This document shows positions 17,715 through 27,800 of a stretch of DNA of 40,179 bases, piece after piece; position 1 is the first letter of the stretch; each line of letters starts with the position of its first letter. Under the pieces are notes generated by a model. That model saw nothing but the letters and a program-made list of their open reading frames with translations, was not told the origin of the DNA and did no database searches. Source of the stretch: Bacteroidota bacterium (GTDB taxonomy: Bacteria; Bacteroidota; Bacteroidia; Chitinophagales; Chitinophagaceae); contig JAFDXO010000009.1 of NCBI GenBank assembly GCA_018267925.1, forward strand, positions 1 to 40,179. The letters run 5' to 3'. Both the position numbers and the translations under genes were made by a program.

Positions 17715-18413
17715 ATGAACAAAGTATTTGCCAACGCCGAAGAAGCCATAAAAGACATTCAATCCGGCGCAGTGTTGATGCTGGGCGGCTTCGGGCTATG
17801 CGGCATTCCGGAAAACTGCATTGCAGCCTTAGTGAAAAAAGGAGTTTCCAACCTAACTTGTATTTCTAACAATGCCGGTGTAGATGATTTTGGAATCGGA
17901 TTGCTCTTGCAAAAAAAGCAAGTAAAGAAAATGATTGCATCTTATGTTGGTGAAAATGCAGAATTTGAACGTCAACTGCTACACGGCGAAATGGAAGTAC
18001 AGCTTATTCCACAAGGCACATTAGCAACACGCTGCTTGATCACTGGATATGGAATTCCCTTTGTACCGGTATTGGCGGGCGTGGGCACCGAAGTAGCAGA
18101 AGGAAAAGAAGTAGTCGTTCGCAACGGTCATCAATATTTAATAGAAGACGCTTTCGATTCTGACTATGCTTTAGTAAAAGCATGGAAAGGCGACACGATG
18201 GGTAATTTGATAGTCAAGGACACAGCACGAAACTTTAACCCTATGATGGCCATGGCCGGAAAAATAACTATTGCCGAAGTAGAAGAACTGGTTCAGCCGG
18301 GCGAATTAGACCCCAATTTTGTGCATGTTCCGGGCATTTATGTACATCGAATTTTTCAAGGCACTAATTATGAAAAGCGGATTGAACAACGCACCGTAAG
18401 AAAGCCTGAATAG
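17715..18413 (+). CDS. scoA: 3-oxoacid CoA-transferase subunit A (SCOT alpha)
   Basis: Together with subunit B it moves CoA from succinyl-CoA to acetoacetate, feeding ketone bodies or acetoacetate into the TCA cycle. The 232-residue protein carries the family start block GGFGLCGIPENCI (about 23-35) and NNAGVDDFGIGLL, then VVVRNGHQYLIEDAF. It begins 54 bp after the glnN terminator. The partner follows after 155 bp, a wide gap for subunits of one enzyme. Other CoA acceptors (butyrate or acetate type) cannot be excluded by sequence alone. Confidence 0.93.
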   Translation: MNKVFANAEEAIKDIQSGAVLMLGGFGLCGIPENCIAALVKKGVSNLTCISNNAGVDDFGIGLLLQKKQVKKMIASYVGENAEFERQLLHGEMEVQLIPQGTLATRCLITGYGIPFVPVLAGVGTEVAEGKEVVVRNGHQYLIEDAFDSDYALVKAWKGDTMGNLIVKDTARNFNPMMAMAGKITIAEVEELVQPGELDPNFVHVPGIYVHRIFQGTNYEKRIEQRTVRKPE

Positions 18414-18568
18414 TGAATCTTGTACTGACTGGAAACCTTTCACAGCAATACTTCACACAGTTTTCAACAAACTTTAAAAAAAAGAAGAACAACACCTTTT
18501 AAGTTCTAAAATAACTCAATCAACAATCCTCAATTGAATTTGTTTAAACTCACTTTCTACATTTTTTT

Positions 18569-19231
18569 ATGGCTCTAAATAAAGAACAAATCGCACAAAG
18601 AATAGCCCTCGAATTAAAAGATGGTTATTATGTAAACTTAGGAATCGGTATTCCTACATTGGTGGCAAACTATATTCCACATGGAGTGAATGTCGTGTTA
18701 CAAAGTGAAAACGGATTGCTTGGAATGGGACCATTTCCATTTGCTGGGGAAGAAAGCGCAGACCTCATAAACGCGGGAAAACAAACGGTAACTACACTTC
18801 CCGGTTCTGCAATTTTTGATAGTGCCATGAGCTTTGGAATGATACGGGCAGGGAAAGTAGATCTCACGGTACTTGGTGCTATGGAAGTAGCAGATAATGG
18901 CGATATTGCTAACTGGAAAATTCCCGGCAAGATGGTAAAAGGAATGGGTGGTGCCATGGATTTAGTAGCCGCAGCCAAAAATATTATTGTTGCGATGCAA
19001 CATACTGACAAAGCCGGAAACTCAAAACTATTGCCACAATGCAGTTTGCCAATTACAGGCTTAAAGTGTGTGAAAAAAGTGGTATCAGATTTAGGCGTTT
19101 TTGACATCACCGATCAAGGTTTTGTTTGCATAGAATATGCACCAGGTGTAACTATTGAAGAGATAAAAGCTAAAACTGCCGGAAAACTCACTATTGCTGA
19201 ATCAGTTCACGAAATGAAATTTAGCGAATAA
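18569..19231 (+). CDS. scoB: 3-oxoacid CoA-transferase subunit B (SCOT beta)
   Basis: Catalytic partner of the preceding subunit. In the 220-residue protein the block VLQSENGLLGMGP holds E47, the expected glutamate that forms the enzyme-CoA thioester. YYVNLGIGIPTLVANY (20-35) and GAMEVADNGDIANW are further family blocks. The 155 bp between the subunits contains no ORF or clear terminator and may hold a leader or a second promoter, though I found no exact TAnnTTTG box. A signal-peptide protein follows after 31 bp and may be cotranscribed by position only. Confidence 0.94.
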   Translation: MALNKEQIAQRIALELKDGYYVNLGIGIPTLVANYIPHGVNVVLQSENGLLGMGPFPFAGEESADLINAGKQTVTTLPGSAIFDSAMSFGMIRAGKVDLTVLGAMEVADNGDIANWKIPGKMVKGMGGAMDLVAAAKNIIVAMQHTDKAGNSKLLPQCSLPITGLKCVKKVVSDLGVFDITDQGFVCIEYAPGVTIEEIKAKTAGKLTIAESVHEMKFSE

Positions 19232-19262
19232 ACTTGCTAAAGCGTTGCACTATAAAACAACC

Positions 19263-20306
19263 ATGCTACGAACATTTTTACTACTTCTCTGCTTTTTGAC
19301 TCCGGCATGGCTTCATGCTCAAATGCTATCTGAAAAAGACATTGTAGAAAGTTTAGTAAGAAGCTTGCAAACTAAAGATGCAACGCTTTATTCTGACTTG
19401 TTCCCACAAACGGATAGCCTAATTAACTGGACACTTCATGCCGCAGACAAACAATCGGATGCCTATAAACAGATGCTGTATTTGCAGAACAATTATGCCG
19501 CAAAGCAAGATTTTGACTCAGCCGTTCATAAAAAAGCAACCGATGAATTTTTAGAATTTGTACGAAAAGGGAATTCAGAAGAAATCCACTGGGATCGAAT
19601 TGTCTTTGTTCGCTATGAACTCGAAAAAATTAGACAGGGTCGCGATTTTCTTAGCCAACAAATATCATCTCTTCGCTTTTTGGGTTATGTTTTTGTCAAA
19701 GATATGCTCAATCGAAAAACTTATGGATTTACCGTTTTTGACATCATGCAGGTGAATGGCTTTTGGTACGGTGGCGAACTCTCCAACATCTTTGAGTCCG
19801 CAAACAAAGAAGAATTTGAAACGGCTAGAGCAGCAGAAAAAAAACGAGCTCATGATGAAGCCTTAGGGATTGTTGATAGCTCTGCTAATACTGAAAAGAA
19901 ATATTCCTTTGATGATAATGATGCCCCAAAAGCTAAACTCAAAGAAATTATCGAACGTAAATTTTACAAAGGCAAATTTGACAACGAAATACCCGTGCAG
20001 CTTTATATTCGATACATCAAAGGTGGATGCCCTGAAATAGCTTGCGCTTGGGATGCTCTTTTCAAATTTGGCGACCAAGACGATTATGTACGCATGGAAG
20101 TTTCACGTAACAGTGGGGGCAAATGGCAGTTCTCTGAAGAGTTAGGTGGGATGGAACTCAAACTCGATGGTAAAATTTACACCGGTGCGTATGCTTCTAA
20201 CAGTGACAAAACAGAATATGACGTTAAGCTTACCGAAACTGAAATCTCCATCAAAAAAATTCAAGCCTTAGATGAACAATTAGATAAAGGCATACCTAAT
20301 GAATAA
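19263..20306 (+). CDS. Secreted protein of unknown function
   Basis: A 347-residue protein with a clear signal peptide from the ATG at 19263 (MLRTFLLLLCFLTPAWLHAQ). The longer frame begins with TTG and would spoil the signal peptide. The mature N-terminal half is helical and charged, and contains GFTVFDIMQVNGFWYGGELSNI, a pattern reminiscent of secreted NTF2-like or DUF4878-type folds. An acidic-basic linker (about 195-225) follows, then a beta-rich domain with a possible disulfide pair in KGGCPEIACAW. I do not recognise the family. Confidence 0.78.
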   Translation: MLRTFLLLLCFLTPAWLHAQMLSEKDIVESLVRSLQTKDATLYSDLFPQTDSLINWTLHAADKQSDAYKQMLYLQNNYAAKQDFDSAVHKKATDEFLEFVRKGNSEEIHWDRIVFVRYELEKIRQGRDFLSQQISSLRFLGYVFVKDMLNRKTYGFTVFDIMQVNGFWYGGELSNIFESANKEEFETARAAEKKRAHDEALGIVDSSANTEKKYSFDDNDAPKAKLKEIIERKFYKGKFDNEIPVQLYIRYIKGGCPEIACAWDALFKFGDQDDYVRMEVSRNSGGKWQFSEELGGMELKLDGKIYTGAYASNSDKTEYDVKLTETEISIKKIQALDEQLDKGIPNE

Positions 20307-20461
20307 TTAGTTTACCCACTTCATCTTTGATCATCATTCTAATTACCTTATTGAAAGAAAACACAGATCAAGAAAAACTCAAGCTATGAAGGTTAACAAG
20401 ATAGTACCTTAAGTATCAGAATTCCACTTTGGGGAATTGTAATTGGCACAATAAATCTCTC

Positions 20462-20854
20462 ATGAACCATTTCCAACAAGAAATATTTTATCGTACAGCC
20501 CGAAGTGGTGGTAAGGGTGGGCAAAATGTAAATAAAGTGGAAACAATGGTAGAAGCTTGGTGGCATATTGATCACTCCATTCACTTTATGCCTGAGGAAA
20601 AAGTGCTGATTAAAACAAAGCTGAAAAACCGGATAAACAAAGAAGGGTTTCTAATTGTGAAATGTAGCGAAACACGCTCTCAGCTTGAAAACAAACAAAT
20701 AGCTCGTGAAAAATTAATTCAACTGATTACCACAGCATTGATACTTCCCAAACAACGAAAAGCAACAAAAATTCCCAAAGCAGCCATAGAAAAACGCCTC
20801 GAATCAAAAAGATTCGAGGCGGCGAAAAAACAACTTCGCAAAAACAATTGGTAG
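20462..20854 (+). CDS. arfB: Peptidyl-tRNA hydrolase ArfB (ribosome rescue)
   Basis: Releases nascent chains from ribosomes stalled without a stop codon. From the ATG at 20462 it is 130 residues, the usual ArfB size. RTARSGGKGGQNVNKVE holds the catalytic GGQ at 19-21. The C-terminal ~35 residues are strongly basic, as needed to enter the empty mRNA channel, and there is no codon-recognition domain as in RF1 or RF2. The longer frame starts with TTG and is less likely. Its last ~20 codons contain an 11-bp perfect hairpin that serves the convergent scpB. tmRNA, the main rescue RNA, is also in this window, so this looks like the backup route. Confidence 0.92.
   Translation: MNHFQQEIFYRTARSGGKGGQNVNKVETMVEAWWHIDHSIHFMPEEKVLIKTKLKNRINKEGFLIVKCSETRSQLENKQIAREKLIQLITTALILPKQRKATKIPKAAIEKRLESKRFEAAKKQLRKNNW
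20790..20821 (-). terminator. scpB terminator embedded in arfB coding sequence
   Basis: CGCCTCGAATC (20795-20805) and GATTCGAGGCG (20811-20821) form a perfect 11-bp stem with a 5-base loop. Read leftward it is followed by five Ts, and it starts 41 bp past the scpB stop. Read rightward there is no T run. It therefore acts on scpB while encoding arfB residues ~112-120. Confidence 0.8.
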
Positions 20855-20861
20855 TCTGTTG

Positions 20862-21503
20862 TCAAGCAGCACTGGTATGCAGTGTTCCATCTTCAGACAC
20901 CAGAAAGGCTCCATTCTCTCCTTCCGGCTGGGCTTTGGCACCCTCCGTAGGAAGTACGATATCAATGTTTGAAATATCTTTGAGCTGCGGCAAATCAGCA
21001 GGTGAATTGATGCCGAGATAATCCATAAAGTTTTTAGATGTGGTATATATCAGGGGTTTACCTACCATTTCTTCATTTCGTCCGGCTATTACAATCAATT
21101 CTTTTTCTAATAGCTTTTGAATGGAATAATCTGCACTTACCCCTCTGATAAATTCTATTTCCGATTTGGTTATCGGTTGTTTGTAAGCGATGATAGATAA
21201 GGTTTCCATAGCTGCTGCCGACAATTTTTTGATGTGCTTGTCGCCATTTAATTGCAACACAGTTTTATGAAAGGCCTTCTTGGTAAGAAATTGGAATCCA
21301 CCACCGGTTTCTTTTAATTGAAAGGGATAATAAGCAGCTTCATATTTTTCATGAATAGCATCAATACAAGTACTTATACGCTCTGTTTCTACCATCTGCT
21401 CCATAGATTGAGCAATCATTTCGGTAATCTCTATTTGCGTTATGGGGCGTTCACTGGCAAAAATTAGTGCCTCTACATGCGGCATCAATTGTTCGATATC
21501 CAT
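20862..21503 (-). CDS. scpB: Segregation and condensation protein ScpB
   Basis: Winged-helix kleisin-interacting subunit of the SMC-ScpAB complex that compacts and segregates the chromosome. From the ATG at 21503 it is 213 residues, beginning MDIEQLMPHVEALIFASERPI, which matches ScpB N termini. An ATG at 21572 would add 23 atypical residues. Blocks such as KKLSAAAMETLSIIAYKQPITKSEIEFIRGV and KPLIYTTSKNFMDYLGI are diagnostic. scpA and smc are not adjacent. It converges on arfB with a 7-bp gap. A TACTTTTG box lies at 21599-21606 on the minus strand. Confidence 0.94.
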   Translation of the reverse strand: MDIEQLMPHVEALIFASERPITQIEITEMIAQSMEQMVETERISTCIDAIHEKYEAAYYPFQLKETGGGFQFLTKKAFHKTVLQLNGDKHIKKLSAAAMETLSIIAYKQPITKSEIEFIRGVSADYSIQKLLEKELIVIAGRNEEMVGKPLIYTTSKNFMDYLGINSPADLPQLKDISNIDIVLPTEGAKAQPEGENGAFLVSEDGTLHTSAA

Positions 21504-21598
21504 ACAATCACCATTTACTTTTCTGTTCGAAAATACCATTGTCGCCTTTAACCCATCAGAAAAGAAATGCACAGCCTGTGGGTAAAATTTGAAGCGTG

Positions 21599-21634
21599 CA
21601 AAAGTAAACTATATGGTTACTCAAACTGAGTGAC
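21599..21634. promoter_or_regulatory. scpB promoter box and inverted repeat in a divergent gap
   Basis: Minus-strand TACTTTTG (21599-21606) is an exact -7 element for scpB. Next to it is an 8-bp inverted repeat with one G-T pair (GTTACTCA at 21616-21623 with TGAGTGAC at 21627-21634), about where a -33 element would lie. It could be an operator for one or both divergent genes. The regulator is unknown. Confidence 0.35.
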
Positions 21635-21690
21635 TTTCCATTGCTTCATACAATAGTTTTCATTCCATGTTGTTTGCAGTATTTTTGAAC

Positions 21691-24600
21691 ATGTTTCGAC
21701 TTCACCAAGCACTTTTTTTCCTTTGTATTTTTTCCCTTCCTTTTTTAGCTGATGCACAAAACAATCATCGCTTGCAATCTGTTTCAACCGACGGAATCAT
21801 GCAACGATGGGTTGACAGTATCTATAACCAATTATCGCCTCAAGAACTTATCGGACAATTGTTTATGGTGGCTGCCTACTCCGGTGGAAAAAACTATAAT
21901 GAACCTCTTATTACAGATTTAATAGCCAAACATCAAATTGGAGGTTTGATTTTTATGCAAGGCGATCCCGTTAGTCAAGCCATTCAAACAAATAAGTATC
22001 AACAATCTGCACAAGTTCCGTTACTTATCGGTATGGATGCAGAATGGGGATTAGGCATGAGACTAACTGGTGTACGAGACCTTCCCCGTGCCATGATGCT
22101 GGGTGCAACACGTGATTCTGATTTGGTATATAGAATGGCAACTGCCGTAGCCCAACAATGCCGTAGGCTTGGCGTACATATAGATTTTGCCCCCGTCATA
22201 GATGTTAATAACAATCCCAATAATCCTATTATCAATGCTCGATCTTTTGGGGAAGACAAAAGATTAGTAGCGCGGATGGGCATAGCCTATATGCAAGGGT
22301 TGCAACAGCATGGCATCATGGCTTGTGCTAAACATTTTCCCGGTCATGGCGATACAGAAGCAGACTCTCACAAAGACCTTCCAGTCATCAGCAAAAGTTT
22401 ACAACAGTTAGATAGCTTGGAATTTTATCCATTTCGCCGATTAATTGCTTCAGGCGTGAAGTCTGTGATGGTGGCACATCTTGAAGTGCCGGCATTAGAA
22501 ACTGAAAAGCGTACCCCAACCACACTTTCAATGAACACCATAACCAATACCTTAAAAAAACAATTAGGCTTTAAAGGGTTAGTGTTTACTGATGCGCTCG
22601 ATATGAAAGGTGTAACAAAATATTATTCTCCCGGAGAAGTAGATGTTCGTGCATTTATGGCTGGAAATGATGTGTTATTATTTTCACAGAATGTGCCTTT
22701 AGCTATTGAAAAAATTAAGAATGCTATTGACTCGGGATTAATTCCCAATACTCAATTAGAGATTAGTGTCAAGAAAATTTTAGCTGCAAAATATCAAGCA
22801 GGCTTAAACCGTGTGCCTGACATCAATACCAACAACATCATCAACGATCTCAACAAAGCTACGGATGCCATACGGGAAGAAACTTCAATAAAGAGCGTAA
22901 CCTTAGTCCGCGACCGAAACAATTTGATTGGAAAAATGGGAGCTGCCGATGCACGTATCAGCTATATTGGTGTCAATGCTAATAGTAGCGTGCTTTTCAA
23001 TGCACTGAATCAGGCAAAACCAACTATGATGTATAGCTGGCTGCCCAAAGGAAGTAGTTCCGGCACCTTAAAAAGACTACAAACAAGCATAGAGGAAACA
23101 GACGTTACCATTGTAGCCGTACATAATATGACCTTTTATCCTACCGGCGGAAATTATGGTTTAGATGAAACACAAGTAACTTTTCTAAAATCTATCAGCA
23201 CAGCAAAAAATGTTCTCTATGTATTGATGGGGAATCCTTATTTCAGCAAAAATTTCTGTGAAACAAATGGTTTGTTGGTAGCTTATGAAGACGACAGCAT
23301 CAGTGAAACGATCGTTTCAAAAATTCTATTAAGATCACAAGCTGCCGTAGGCAAACTTCCCGTTACTCCTTGTAAGGAAATGATGCCCCAACCGGAACCA
23401 CCGATAAAGCAGCCCGAGCTTGTAACCACTTTTTCAAAAGTCTATGATTTGAAGAAGGTCATGTTTCCTCAAGATGCAGGGGTAGTCAATCCAATGGCAC
23501 TTGAAAAACTAAACAAGTTTATACAACAAAACATTGTTGGAAGTTCTTTTCCGGGTTGTCGAATTTTAGCAGCCAAAAACGGAAAAATATTTTACGACGA
23601 ATCTTTTGGCTATCTCGACTACACAAAACGTAAAGCAGTTGACGAAAACACGCTCTACGACATAGCTTCGATGACTAAAGTAACCGCTACAACCTTAGCC
23701 ATCATGCGGCTTTATGAGCAAGGTCAAATCAACCTCAACAAAACTTTGGGAGATTATTTAAAATGGACACGAACTTCAAACAAAGCATCTATCACGCTTA
23801 AAGATTTGTTGCTCCATCAAGCAGGCTTAAAGGCTTGGATTCCTTTTTATAAAGAAACTCTAACACCGGAAGGCAGCTTACGTCAAGACCTTTATGCCAA
23901 TGAAAAAAAGAAGGACTTTAGAATTCCTGTTGCAAAAAATTTATTCCTTCGTGATGACTATGCAGATAGCATCTGGCTTCGCATTTTGGAAAGCCCATTA
24001 GAAAATAAAGGGCGTTATGTTTATAGTGATTTAGATTTCTATTTCCTGGCTGCCATTGTTGAAGAAGTAACGCATCAACAACTCAATGATTATGTAGCAG
24101 ATCAATTTTACAAACCAATGGGATTGAAACACATTTCCTATCTTCCCTTAAAATCATTTGATGCGGCAACAATTGCCCCAACAGAAAATGACATCACCTT
24201 TAGAAAGCAATTGTTGCAGGGATATGTACACGATCCGGGAGCAGCCATGTTTGGTGGCGTAGCAGGCCATGCCGGTATATTTGCAACAGCCGGAGATGTA
24301 GCAGCCATCTTTCAAATGTTGTTGAACGGAGGTGTATATCACAACAAGCGTTTTTTTAAAGATGCCACCGTTCAATTATTTACATCCTATAATTCGACAA
24401 TTAGCAGGCGTGGATTAGGCTTTGACAAGCCATCGCCGGATAGAAATGATGCCGGACCAACCAGTACACATGCCAGTGGTTACACTTTCGGACACCAAGG
24501 ATTTACAGGTACATGCGGATGGGCAGATCCGGCAAACGGTGTAATGTTTATTTTTCTTTCTAACCGAGTAAATCCATCTGCTGAAAATAACAACATCAAT

Positions 24601-24705
24601 CGGCAAAGCGTTCGCACTGTTGCACAAGACTATATCTATGAATCATTAGGCATTGGCGAAAACAAGACTCGCCCGGAAGTGTATAAAACAGAAACAAGAA
24701 AATAG
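21691..24705 (+). CDS. Secreted GH3 beta-N-acetylhexosaminidase fused to beta-lactamase-like serine hydrolase
   Basis: From the ATG at 21691 (1004 residues) there is a clean signal peptide ending ADAQ; an ATG eight codons earlier is possible. Domain 1 is glycoside hydrolase family 3 of the NagZ type. It has KHFPGHGDTEADSHKDLP (214-231) with the NagZ D-S-H loop at 226-228, and FTDALDMKGV with the nucleophile D301. A GH3 C-terminal-like domain follows (~380-560). Domain 3 is a class C beta-lactamase/esterase fold with SMTK (S660, K663), YSD near 778 and HQGFTG near 935. It probably cleaves GlcNAc-MurNAc bonds and a peptide or ester bond in peptidoglycan outside the cytoplasm. This fusion is known in Bacteroidota; its exact substrate is unproven. 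Confidence 0.92.
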   Translation: MFRLHQALFFLCIFSLPFLADAQNNHRLQSVSTDGIMQRWVDSIYNQLSPQELIGQLFMVAAYSGGKNYNEPLITDLIAKHQIGGLIFMQGDPVSQAIQTNKYQQSAQVPLLIGMDAEWGLGMRLTGVRDLPRAMMLGATRDSDLVYRMATAVAQQCRRLGVHIDFAPVIDVNNNPNNPIINARSFGEDKRLVARMGIAYMQGLQQHGIMACAKHFPGHGDTEADSHKDLPVISKSLQQLDSLEFYPFRRLIASGVKSVMVAHLEVPALETEKRTPTTLSMNTITNTLKKQLGFKGLVFTDALDMKGVTKYYSPGEVDVRAFMAGNDVLLFSQNVPLAIEKIKNAIDSGLIPNTQLEISVKKILAAKYQAGLNRVPDINTNNIINDLNKATDAIREETSIKSVTLVRDRNNLIGKMGAADARISYIGVNANSSVLFNALNQAKPTMMYSWLPKGSSSGTLKRLQTSIEETDVTIVAVHNMTFYPTGGNYGLDETQVTFLKSISTAKNVLYVLMGNPYFSKNFCETNGLLVAYEDDSISETIVSKILLRSQAAVGKLPVTPCKEMMPQPEPPIKQPELVTTFSKVYDLKKVMFPQDAGVVNPMALEKLNKFIQQNIVGSSFPGCRILAAKNGKIFYDESFGYLDYTKRKAVDENTLYDIASMTKVTATTLAIMRLYEQGQINLNKTLGDYLKWTRTSNKASITLKDLLLHQAGLKAWIPFYKETLTPEGSLRQDLYANEKKKDFRIPVAKNLFLRDDYADSIWLRILESPLENKGRYVYSDLDFYFLAAIVEEVTHQQLNDYVADQFYKPMGLKHISYLPLKSFDAATIAPTENDITFRKQLLQGYVHDPGAAMFGGVAGHAGIFATAGDVAAIFQMLLNGGVYHNKRFFKDATVQLFTSYNSTISRRGLGFDKPSPDRNDAGPTSTHASGYTFGHQGFTGTCGWADPANGVMFIFLSNRVNPSAENNNINRQSVRTVAQDYIYESLGIGENKTRPEVYKTETRK

Positions 24706-24756
24706 CAAGAAGAGAAAAAAGACAAGCTATTACACTATCCTGATTAAAAACAAAAT

Positions 24757-24785
24757 GGGCTACCTCAATGTTTATGAAGTAGCCC
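24757..24785. terminator. Bidirectional terminator between GH3 fusion and RND operon
   Basis: GGGCTAC (24757-24763) pairs with GTAGCCC (24779-24785), extended by TCA/TGA after one mismatch. Rightward it is followed by a T-rich stretch, leftward by ATTTTGTTTTT. It lies between two convergent genes, so it can serve both. Confidence 0.75.
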
Positions 24786-24832
24786 TTGTTTATTTCTTGT
24801 CTTAATTTTTGCAATTAGCTTTAAAGTCCTTC

Positions 24833-27800
24833 TTAAGCTCTCCCTAATTTTCTTTTAAGCCATGCTTTAAATTGGAAACTTAAAAGCATCATGACAGGCA
24901 CAATGATCAGCGTAAGGAAGGTAGCGAAACTTAAGCCATAAATCATTGTCCAAGCCAGAGGACCCCAGAAAGCTACACTGTCGCCACCAAAATAAATATG
25001 AGGATTCAATTCACTAAACATGGTTGCGAAATTGATGTTTAAGCCAACTCCGAGCGGAATAAGCCCCATTATTGCAGCAGTGGCAGTGAGCAAAACCGGT
25101 GTCATTCTTGTTCTTCCGGCTTCTACAATTGCATCATAAGGAGTAAGCCCCTCTTTAAGCATTAAATCCATAAACTCTACCAAAAGAATACCATTTCTTA
25201 CCACAATACCTGCTAATGCTACAATCCCAATTCCGCTCATGACAATTGAAAAATCATTTTTGAAAATTCCGGTTCCTAAAAACACACCAAAAATGCTGAA
25301 AATAATCTCTGTCATGATGATCACAGTACGGCTTATAGAATTGAATTGAAGAATCAAAATCAAAAAGATTAGCCCAACGGCAACCATCATTGCGTTTCCT
25401 AAAAATGCACCGGTTTCTGCTTGTTCTTCTTGTTGCCCTCCCATACGCATAGTAATGCCGGAAGGAGATTTAAACCCTTTCAGTTCCTTTTCAATAGCTG
25501 CTACCACTTCATTGTCATTATATCCTGTCAGAACATTAGACTGAAGTGAAATGATACGCTTTTGATCCTTTCGTTTGATACCGCCATACGTATAATCATA
25601 ACGCACATCGGCAAAAGTGCTGATAGGCACGCTGCGTACAATCCCGCCCATACCCATATCACGAAACGTAATTGGCATATTGCGTACGGCTTCTACATCT
25701 TCTCGTTGATCTTTTTTCAAGCGAAGGTTAATCGGATAATCATCATTAGCATCTCTAAATCTTGATATTTCTTTACCAAACACAGCTGTACGAAGGTTGC
25801 TCACAACTATTCCGGTGCTGATACCATCGTTATTCATTCTTGCCCGATCGAGGTCAAATACAATTTCCGGTTTGTTAGACTGGAAGTCGCTGCGCAATTC
25901 TTCTACACCGGCAATTTGCTTGCGATCTAAATACTTTTTAAGGCGATCAGCGGTATTAATCAAAGTATCTAAATCATCCCCTTTGATTTCAATTACTATG
26001 GGTTTACCCACAGGAGGTCCACCTTGTTCTTTATCTACGGTTACTTCAGCTCCCGGAATATTTTTCACAGCAGCACGAATTTTCTGCAAATAATCAGCAG
26101 TAGATTGTCCTTTTCGTTCGCCAAACTTCACAAAAGCAACAGTGATACGTCCTTTGTTAGGAAAATTGCCTACTTCACCACTGGTCGGATCTACTGCTCC
26201 AACCGTTACATTGGCAATTACAGACTTGACAATTGGGTTTTTCTTTCCTTTAGTCGGATCTATGTCAAGAGCTTTGTTTACCCTATCTTCCAGTTTCATC
26301 AACACTTGGTTGGTATAGGCTTGATCCGTACCTACGGGAAGATTCAGATAAACATAAGCAAAGTTTGGTTCACCGCTTGGGAAAAAGACAACCTTTGGTG
26401 AACGAACGCCCATCAAGATGATGGCAAAAACAAAGATTCCCATCGCGATTCCCATCGTCGTCAAAGGACGAGCTAAGGCTCGTTTCAACCACTTAGTGTA
26501 CCATTGTTGAAAGGCTGGCCAAACCTTGTTTTGAAAGCTGTGAATATATTTTTCAAGTACAAACTTCTCTAAAAGCACAAACAGATATAGGAAGATGATG
26601 AAGTTACCCAATCCCCAAGCCCGAGCGATATAGGCAATAGCAGCAACCGACAAAAATATAATTAAGATAACCCGATCTTTCTTTGACCACTTACGTTTTC
26701 CGTCATCGTTTATTATATGTGGCTTCATAAAACCAACAGCAAATACAGGGTTTATGATATAAGCCACGAGCAAAGAAGCAAGTAGTGTAATGATGAGCGT
26801 AATGGGCAAATAATACATGAACTCACCTATAATTCCTTTCCAAAACGCAAGCGGAATGAAAGGCATCAGCGTGGTGGCTGTACCGGAAAGTACAGGCATG
26901 AAAACCTCTCCCGTAGCTACTTTAGCAGCTTTTACAATTGGCATTTTACCATTATCAAAGATCCTATGCGTGTTTTCTATTACTACAATGGCATCATCTA
27001 CTACAATGCCTAGTGCCAACAAAAATGAAAACAAAACAATCATGTTAAGAGTAAACCCAAGTGTGGGCATTACTAAAAATGCAATAGCACAAGATAGCGG
27101 TACAGACATGGCAACAAACAAAGCATTTGTTACGCCCATAAAAAACATGAGGATAATGGTAACGAGGATAAAACCAATGATTATGGTATTGATCAAATCG
27201 TGTAAAGTGCTCCTTGTTTGATCACTTTGATCGCCGGTGATAACAATGTTTAAGTCTTTAGGCAATTCCGTTGCTTTCATTTTAGTGATTAAGGCATCAA
27301 TTTTATCGGACGCATCAATCAGGTTTTCACCTTTCGCCTTAATTACGTTTAGTGTAATTACGTTTTTCCCGTCTAATCGAGCATAGCTTTCTTGCTCTTC
27401 AAAAGCATCTTTTACATCAGCTAAATCATGGAGATAGAGTGCCTTTCCTTGCTGATTTTTTACTATGATATTTCCGATTTGATCGGCAGACTTAAATTCA
27501 TTTCGAATGGTAATGATTCGTTTTTGGTTATTCATGGACACTTGTCCGGGTGTAGCAGAAATGTTTTCATAAGCTACTGCATTTTCAATGTCAGAAAAAG
27601 AAAATCCGGAAGCTGCCATTTTGTAGATGTCCACATTAATTTGGATTTCTCTATTTAACGCACCTACAATATCAACACGCTTAATCTCTCTTAGCTCTTC
27701 AATATTGTCCTTTATTCTGTCTGAATATTTTTTTAGTCTGTTGAGGTCATATTGCCCGGAAATATTGACATACAAAATGGGAAACTCTGAAAAGTCAATA

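Noticed and set aside
18414..18568. Hidden gene or riboswitch in the gap between scoA and scoB
   Set aside because: No reading frame of useful length, no hairpin of note and no exact promoter box was found.
26817..27221. 134-residue plus-strand frame inside the RND permease
   Set aside because: Antisense to conserved transmembrane segments of the pump; no promoter or start context.
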